Source: Hemerocallis citrina
Taxonomy: Eukaryota; Streptophyta; Magnoliopsida; Asparagales; Asphodelaceae
Direction: 5' to 3'
Length of the DNA stretch: 64,000 nt
Assembly: GCA_017893485.1 (NCBI GenBank)
Contig: CM030366.1
Coordinates: 200,503,173 to 200,567,172, forward strand
Part shown: one piece after another, positions 58,426 to 64,000 of the stretch
Layout of the letters: every line of letters starts with the position of its first letter
Position numbering within the stretch: the first letter of the stretch is position 1
The notes under the pieces: generated by a model
Told to the model about the DNA's origin: nothing
The model's database searches: none
What the model saw: the letters and a program-made list of their open reading frames with translations, nothing else
Position numbers and translations under genes: made by a program

Positions 58426-59169
58426 CGATACAACAACAACAAAGCCTTTTTACCAACTTGTTGGGGTCGGCTACATGAATCAATGCTCGGTTTAGCACAA
58501 TATCTTCTGTATTGTCACAAGATATCATATCTTTTCTCACTGGTTCTACCCAAGTTAGTTTACTTATTAATCTACCCCTAACTCTACCTTCAATACTTAT
58601 CAAATTACTCTTTCTAACGGGGGCACTACTAGGTCTACGCGCGACATATCCAAACCACCTGAGGTGATTCTCTCTTAACTTATCTTGGATTGAAGTTACC
58701 TTTAGCATGTCTAGTATATGCTCATTTCTAATTATATTGTTTCTTGTTTTACCGCACATCTATTTTAGCATCATCATTTTCGCTACACTCATTTTTTGGA
58801 CATGTTGTTTCTTTGTTGCCTAACACTCTACTCCATACATCATTGCTGGTCTAACAACAGTCCTATAAAAAAATCAGCTTCAAAGGTATACGTTTGTCAC
58901 ACAACACCACTGACATTTCTCTACTTAAGCCACCCTGCTTGGATCCTATGTATAACATATTCAAAAACCTCCCCATCTTTTTGTGTAATTGAGCCTAAAT
59001 ATCGGAAACGGTCTCTCTTAGGTATCTCTTGACCATCAAATTTTACTACTTTCTCGGTTATGTTCCGAATATCACTAAAATTACACTCCATATAATATAT
59101 TTTAGTTCTGTTTATCTTAAAGCCTTTAGCTTCCAAAGTTTCTCTCCACGGTTCTAATTTAGCATTGAC
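58426..59169 (-). mobile_element. 5'-truncated RTE-type LINE
   Basis: Minus-strand pieces GFKINRTKIYYMECNFSD, FDGQEIPKRDRFRYLGSITQ, MCGKTRNNIIRNEHI and KLRENHLRWFGYVARRP are the C-terminal part of a plant RTE-type LINE reverse transcriptase. They lie in two frames with the middle missing. The 3' end has (TTG)n, usual for RTE. A 15-bp duplication AATTGATACAATATT (58411-58425, 59170-59184) marks the insertion. Confidence 0.88.
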
Positions 59170-59379
59170 AATTGATACAATATTAATATTTAAGATTATT
59201 TATTTATTTTATAATAAGTTAACATATTTTGTATTAGCTTAAAAATTATTTGATTAAAGTGAATTTAGTATTTCATTCATAATCTATGTAAGATGATAAC
59301 TAAATAAAATTAATATTTTATGAAATTTATAAGTCTTTAATAATCGCTTAATGTCAAATTAATCTAATAATGTAATAAT

Positions 59380-59587
59380 CAAGGCCGGCCCTGAGTTTCC
59401 GGGGGCTCAGGGCGAAAGACCAAAATAATTATTTTGGGGGGCCCTAATAACAATATAATTATTTTAGGGGCAAAATACATGTCTATATTTATAAGGAGAA
59501 TACAAATTTGGGGGCCCCTAAAATTACAAAAAAATCTGGGGGCCTTAGGCGGCCGCCTCATCGGCTTTAAGGTGGGGGCCGGCTCTG
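59380..59587. mobile_element. hAT-type MITE, 208 bp
   Basis: Ends CAAGGCCGGCCC and GGGCCGGCTCTG are inverted, flanked by perfect 8-bp duplications GTAATAAT (59372-59379, 59588-59595). Confidence 0.85.
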
Positions 59588-59595
59588 GTAATAAT

Positions 59596-60652
59596 TAACA
59601 ATATTTTAATAATATTTCTAATACTATCATGTGAGAGTCGGGATTGTGTAATTTGTAAACAATCAACCATCTAAACTCAACCATTCATTTTTAAGTGGGA
59701 GTTATATTAACAATTCATTTACTCAGCTGTTGTCCGTTATCATAATACTCTCATAATTCAAATTTATTTACGACATAATTATTTACCAAGTGTCACTCAT
59801 GTAAAATAAAAGTTGGTGCCACTAGGGGTAATTTGTAAAGAGTATATGATGAGTAAAAGGAGGTCTCAAGTTTGAGGTCAGCTTATGTCTTACTATTTTT
59901 TTTTAAAAAAAATTGTTAAAGCGTGCAAAGCACATGCATATTACTAGTTACAATTAATGTATAATTTATTTTAGTTTAATTAAGAAAAATGAATAAAGTT
60001 TGAAGAAATCAGATTTGAAGGAGTGTGGTTGGAATTGATGAGTCTTCAAAAAATGAATATTCCAAGAATATTTCTTTTGAAGGTCTTGGATGGAATTGCT
60101 CTTATGAGTGGTTTGGTTGGTTGTAAAGTTTATCCAATCTATGATGATTACAATTTTGAAAGAAAACAAATATTTAGAAATAAGTTCTAAAAAAGTGATT
60201 TGTTTGGATGTAGTTTTACTAGTGTAGGATAGTGATGAGCGGTAAAGAATTTTTTTTAAAAAAAGTAAAAAAATAATTGAAGAGGAATATGTGAGGTTGT
60301 TTTATGGGATAATATGAGGAGATATGAGAGAGAAATCAAATTAAAACTCAATGAATAGTGTTTCTCCTCAAATTTCCTCTCATTTGAATGTAAAACAAAA
60401 TGGGCAAAATTAGCTACAGTAATTTAGTGGGGAAACCAAATTCAACCTCTATTACCCCTAAACAAAATTATGAACTGTGTCGATTTGTAGCATACTCGAT
60501 CAAACGAGTGATTTTCTCGCCTACTACAGATCCCTATCAAATTTGTTTTTCTACCGTAACTTTTCGACCAAACAAACCATCCTTCGGATAGTTGTCTAAT
60601 TTTCGAGGATATTATGTATTGGGTATTGGGTATTTTGTGTGTGTGTGTGAAG
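59596..60652. other. AT-rich DNA, no gene recognised
   Basis: No product is recognised. This stretch would be expected to carry upstream kinesin exons if the next feature were an intact gene, but none is seen. Confidence 0.55.
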
Positions 60653-61222
60653 AGACTGAAATCAAGCAACCAAGCACCAATATTAAGGAAGAAATCACTA
60701 GGCTCCATTCTCAGGGAGATAATATAGCGAATCTCGAGGAGAAGTTAGAGAATGTCCAGAAATCCATAGACAAAGGTGGTGATGTTGCTACCCGGCAATT
60801 CACAATCTATTGTGAACACTCCCAACTCTTCTTCTAAGGCTCAATCCAAGAAGAAGAAGATGCTCCCACTAAATTTGAGCAGTGCAGTGAACCGACCACG
60901 TCTCCTGAGATCCCCATGCTCTCCTCTCTCATCTTCACGGAAGAGACTAGAATCTGAGATTGAGAACAGAGCACCAGAAACTAATGAGGCTTTTTCGGCT
61001 TCTGAGAGGGCTACTCCAATAAAGAATGAGGATCGTGGGGGTGTTTCATCAAAGGAGGGCACACCTGAATACAAGCGCTCTAGCTCTGTGAACATGAAAA
61101 AGATGCAGAAAATGTTCCAGAATGCAGCCGAGGAAAATGTTCGGAGTATAAGAGCATATGTCACTGAGCTCAAAGAACGAGCTGCCAAGCTTCAGTACCA
61201 GAAACAACTCCTTGTTTGCCAG
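60653..61222 (+). pseudogene. Kinesin exon fragment, KIN-7 (NACK1/HINKEL-type)
   Basis: A GTGTGTGAAG acceptor precedes ETEIKQPSTNIKEEITRLHS and LEEKLENVQKSIDK. A frameshift near 60775 then moves to the frame LLPGNSQSIVNTPNSSSKAQ, RSSSVNMKKMQKMFQNAAEE, VRSIRAYVTELKERAAKLQY and QLLVCQ, with a GT donor at 61223. This is the coiled-coil and phosphoregulated region before the C-terminal domain of plant cytokinetic KIN-7 kinesins. No motor domain lies upstream and no next exon is visible before 64000. The frameshift and isolation argue for a gene fragment, though a gene extending beyond the window cannot be excluded. Family placement is from motif memory. Confidence 0.65.
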
Positions 61223-61292
61223 GTCTGAAAACTAATCTCCTCTTTCCCATTGTTGACTTCTGTAGTTTCCTTATACCCCTTGCATTATTTTA

Positions 61293-61671
61293 GGTTAAAT
61301 TTTAAAAAACTACACTAAATTTTGGATCAGTTTAAAAAACCGCACTAAATTTTTTTATTTAAAAAAATGACACAAAATTTTAATAAATTCTACTGGGTCA
61401 GTTGGGGTTAGGGTTAGTTCGGAGAGTTTATTTATATATCTATTTAGTTAAGTGATTTTTTTTTAAACACAAATGAAAGATGTATATGGTTTATTTAAAC
61501 ACAAATGAAAGATGAAAGTGGTTTTTTTAAACTCTACCCTAACCCAACCCTAACCCTAACTAACCCAGTGGAGTTTTTTGAAATTTTGTGTCCTTTTTTT
61601 ATATAAAAAAAACTTAGTGCGGTTTTTTTAATCTGGCCCAAAACTTAGTATAGTTTTTTTAAATTTAGCCC
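61293..61671. mobile_element. MULE-type foldback MITE, 379 bp
   Basis: Same family as 44673-45037: ends GGTTAAATTTTAAAAAAC and its imperfect complement ending AAATTTAGCCC. Flanked by perfect 9-bp duplications ATTATTTTA (61284-61292, 61672-61680). The centre contains GGGGTTAGGGTTAG and CCTAACCCTAACT. Confidence 0.85.
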
Positions 61672-62046
61672 ATTATTTTATTATATTTACAACATTTTCT
61701 AAAATCTTGAATTTTTTATAGTGAATAGGACTCTTGAAAATATTTCTCTGATATCATTTTGTTAATAATTGGAATTTTCCGTTGTAGTGATTAATCTATT
61801 TATGTGAGACTTGTAGTTCTTTTGTAGACAATCAACAGCGTTGTTTCTTAGTAGTTCTGATATTTAATTATTTAAAAAAAAAAAATCGACCTCTTTAGTA
61901 CAGAGATATTCTATTAGGTTTTTTTTAGTAAATCCTAATATCTATCAGGTCCCTCAAATTTATTGTTGTTATCTATCTACTATCTACTACTATTAATCTA
62001 CTACTATTAATGGAAGAGTTTATCACTTTGTCACTTTCAGTTTGTA

Positions 62047-62285
62047 ACCAAATAAATAATTTTTTAATATTTTTTTGTCACAAATGAAACACATATGTTG
62101 TACATGTAACGCTAACTCTATCTATTAACACATGCATCACACGTGTAAATCAAAGGCTTTCCTTCACCAAACAAATAATTTTTAAATTTTTTGTCACAAA
62201 GCAAATACGTACGTCCCACGTGCAACTCCAAATCTATTTCGTAACACATCACCGTACGTACAATTCAAGGTTTTTCGTTCAAAAA
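62047..62285. repeat. ~118-bp two-copy tandem repeat
   Basis: ACCAAA-AAATAATTTTT and TTTTTTGTCACAAA blocks recur with period about 118 bp, each ending CAAGG/AAAGGCTTT-like. Confidence 0.55.
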
Positions 62286-62469
62286 ATTTAAATATTGCAT
62301 GCAGTTCTCGTTCAACTCCGATTTTTTTAAATTAAGACATTCATAACAAGTTCTGATTACTACCGACTTACATGTTTCGCACGTTCAACTCCAACTTTTT
62401 ATCAAAACGTCCATCGCACGTGAAATTACTAGTCCATTGCTAAACCATATTTGTAAAAAAGACTAAGGT

Positions 62470-63680
62470 AGTGTTCTTTTTCTCCTCTTATAAGTGATTT
62501 ACCTCTTGTAAGAGGTGGTCCACCTCTTACAAGAGTTTTTTTAGTGTTCCTTTTTTACCTCTTATAAGAGATTTCTCTCAAAATTGCTTCTAAGGTAGTG
62601 TTCTTTTTCCCCTCTTATAAGAGATTTATCTCTTGTAAGAGGTGGTCCTCCTCTTACAAGAGTTTTTTTAGTGTTCTTTTTTTTACCTCTTGTAAGACAT
62701 TTTCCTCAAAATATCTTATAAGCCTAAAAGACTTCTAGTAGCCTCTTTCAAATTCTTATAAGACTTCTATCACTTAAAAAGTCTATATTACCCCCAAAGT
62801 CTATATTATAATTGTTACTAATTAAACTAGTTTATATATTAGTCTATAGTAGCCCGGAATATGTTATCCTAGAAAAAGTGTAATCATATACGTAGTTGAC
62901 TGTAATATGCTATCTTAGAAAAAGTGTAGGAATTCATTCTTCACAATCTCGAACCATTATGTTAGGGATGCTGTCGAAACACTAATTTATTTAAAGATAT
63001 ATATATTTACGTCCAGTAAGTACATTACTTGAGTTGTGGCTAGTTGATTTGCCCTGTTATGATGCCACCATGTTCAAATCCTGTAGCCGGTCAGGTTTTT
63101 TTATTTTTTATTTTATTTATTTATTTATTTATTTTTTATTTATTTTTTATTTATTTACAGCTAAGGGAGAATTTATATTAGCCCATTGACCTTAAATTTT
63201 TTTAATCCTACTTCTTTGAAACAAATTATTATTATTTATATTTATACATACTAATTTTCATACTAATTAAAAGTCTATAGTAGCCCAGAATTATAATTGA
63301 TGATTTACACTGATTTGTGAATTTAACTTGCCAATAAACTAGTTTATATATTAGTAATTTGAACTTATCTTTTCTTGTCCTTCATCTCACTATTTTTATA
63401 CTTTGGGGTAATATAGACTTTGGGGTAATATAGGCTCTTGTAAGAGGTGAAAAAAGAACAGAAATCTCTTATAAGAGGTTCTTATAAGAAGTTATTTTTA
63501 TATAAAAAGAACACCTCCAAAAGAGGCTCTTACAAGAGGCTCTTACTGTAAATCTCTTATAAGAGGAAAAAAAAGCCTCTTAGAAGTCTTCTTTCAAAAT
63601 CTAAATGGCTTCTACTAGCCTATTTCAAAATCTTAGAAGTCTTCTATCACTTAAAAAGACTATATTACCCCTAAATTAAT
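62470..63680. mobile_element. Palindrome-rich foldback region
   Basis: Left part (62470-62815) and right part (63400-63680) are rich in CTCTTATAAGAG and CTCTTGTAAGAG words and share inverted CTATATTACCCCAAAGTC-type blocks. A perfect 33-bp palindrome (16-bp arms) lies at 62503-62535, with a near copy ~120 bp on. The middle (about 62830-63390) is AT-rich and may be a later insertion. Boundaries are uncertain. Confidence 0.6.
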
Positions 63681-64000
63681 GATTTCCAGATCTTCTTTCC
63701 CACTACAGTGCAACAATTGAGATTGTATTGTATTACTCCCGCATGTAATACAATATTGAAATATGTACAAACTATACATATACATTAACCTAATACATTA
63801 CATATAAACTTTTCAATTATGAATCACGACTTTTGTCTGTTTCAAATCCCAAACAACTCTTGCACTCAAAAATCAAAATCAGTCAATATCACCAGTAAAA
63901 ATATTCTCGCTTGCAAGATAGGACTCTTGTTAATAGATAATTAGATATCATCTCCATCTATATCAATCTCTGTCCATATCCACACCCAGCCTTATCATTT
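63681..64000. other. AT-rich DNA, no gene recognised
   Basis: No frame, splice signal or repeat stands out. Confidence 0.55.

Overview
This is nuclear DNA from a flowering plant, most likely a eudicot. The evidence is a complete intron-rich DNA topoisomerase II gene of plant type, plant LTR retrotransposons primed by initiator tRNA-Met, a Ty3/gypsy element of the Tat type with an antisense ORF, many MITEs and very AT-rich intergenic DNA. I do not name a species. About 85 percent of the window is transposable-element sequence, and only one gene (TOP2) looks intact.

Layout. 1-1194: unassigned DNA, a TA microsatellite and an old antisense LTR fragment. 1195-27612: a degenerate Tat-type Ty3/gypsy element on the minus strand (5' LTR, PBS, gag, protease, RT, RNase H, integrase, tandem-repeat 3' UTR) with a plus-strand antisense ORF. 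Inserted in that ORF, between two copies of the 5-bp target duplication GGTCT, is a 15.2-kb non-autonomous LTR element with three 3.7-kb LTRs and two 2-kb non-coding internal domains (3270-18504). 27613-37050: AT-rich DNA including a diverged ~100-150-bp repeat array, interrupted by a MULE-type MITE, a degenerate Ty1/copia element (29960-34819), an hAT-type MITE and a 1-kb solo LTR.

37380-46969: TOP2 on the minus strand, 20 exons and 1464 codons by my reconstruction, every intron GT-AG. Its introns hold a MITE (intron 1), another MITE (intron 3) and a 1.7-kb TRIM-like element that itself contains an hAT-like MITE (intron 8). 47150-55440: MITE-derived DNA, including a ~1.72-kb tandem duplication. 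Its first unit carries a 3.2-kb copia derivative coding only GAG and protease (TR-GAG type), and its second unit preserves the empty site. 55440-64000: AT-rich DNA with a foldback element, a 5'-truncated RTE-type LINE flanked by a 15-bp duplication, an hAT-like MITE, one frameshifted exon of a KIN-7 (NACK-type) kinesin, a MULE-type MITE and a palindrome-rich foldback.

How it fits together. The retroelement genes are broken (frameshifts, nonsense codons), so none of the copies here looks able to move alone; the three-LTR element never had coding capacity and must depend on a partner. The most unusual themes are the three-LTR array, a segment resembling the 5' half of initiator tRNA-Met inside its internal domain, and the recurrence of arrays of short, family-specific perfect or near-perfect palindromes in several unrelated elements. 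All comparisons were made by eye.
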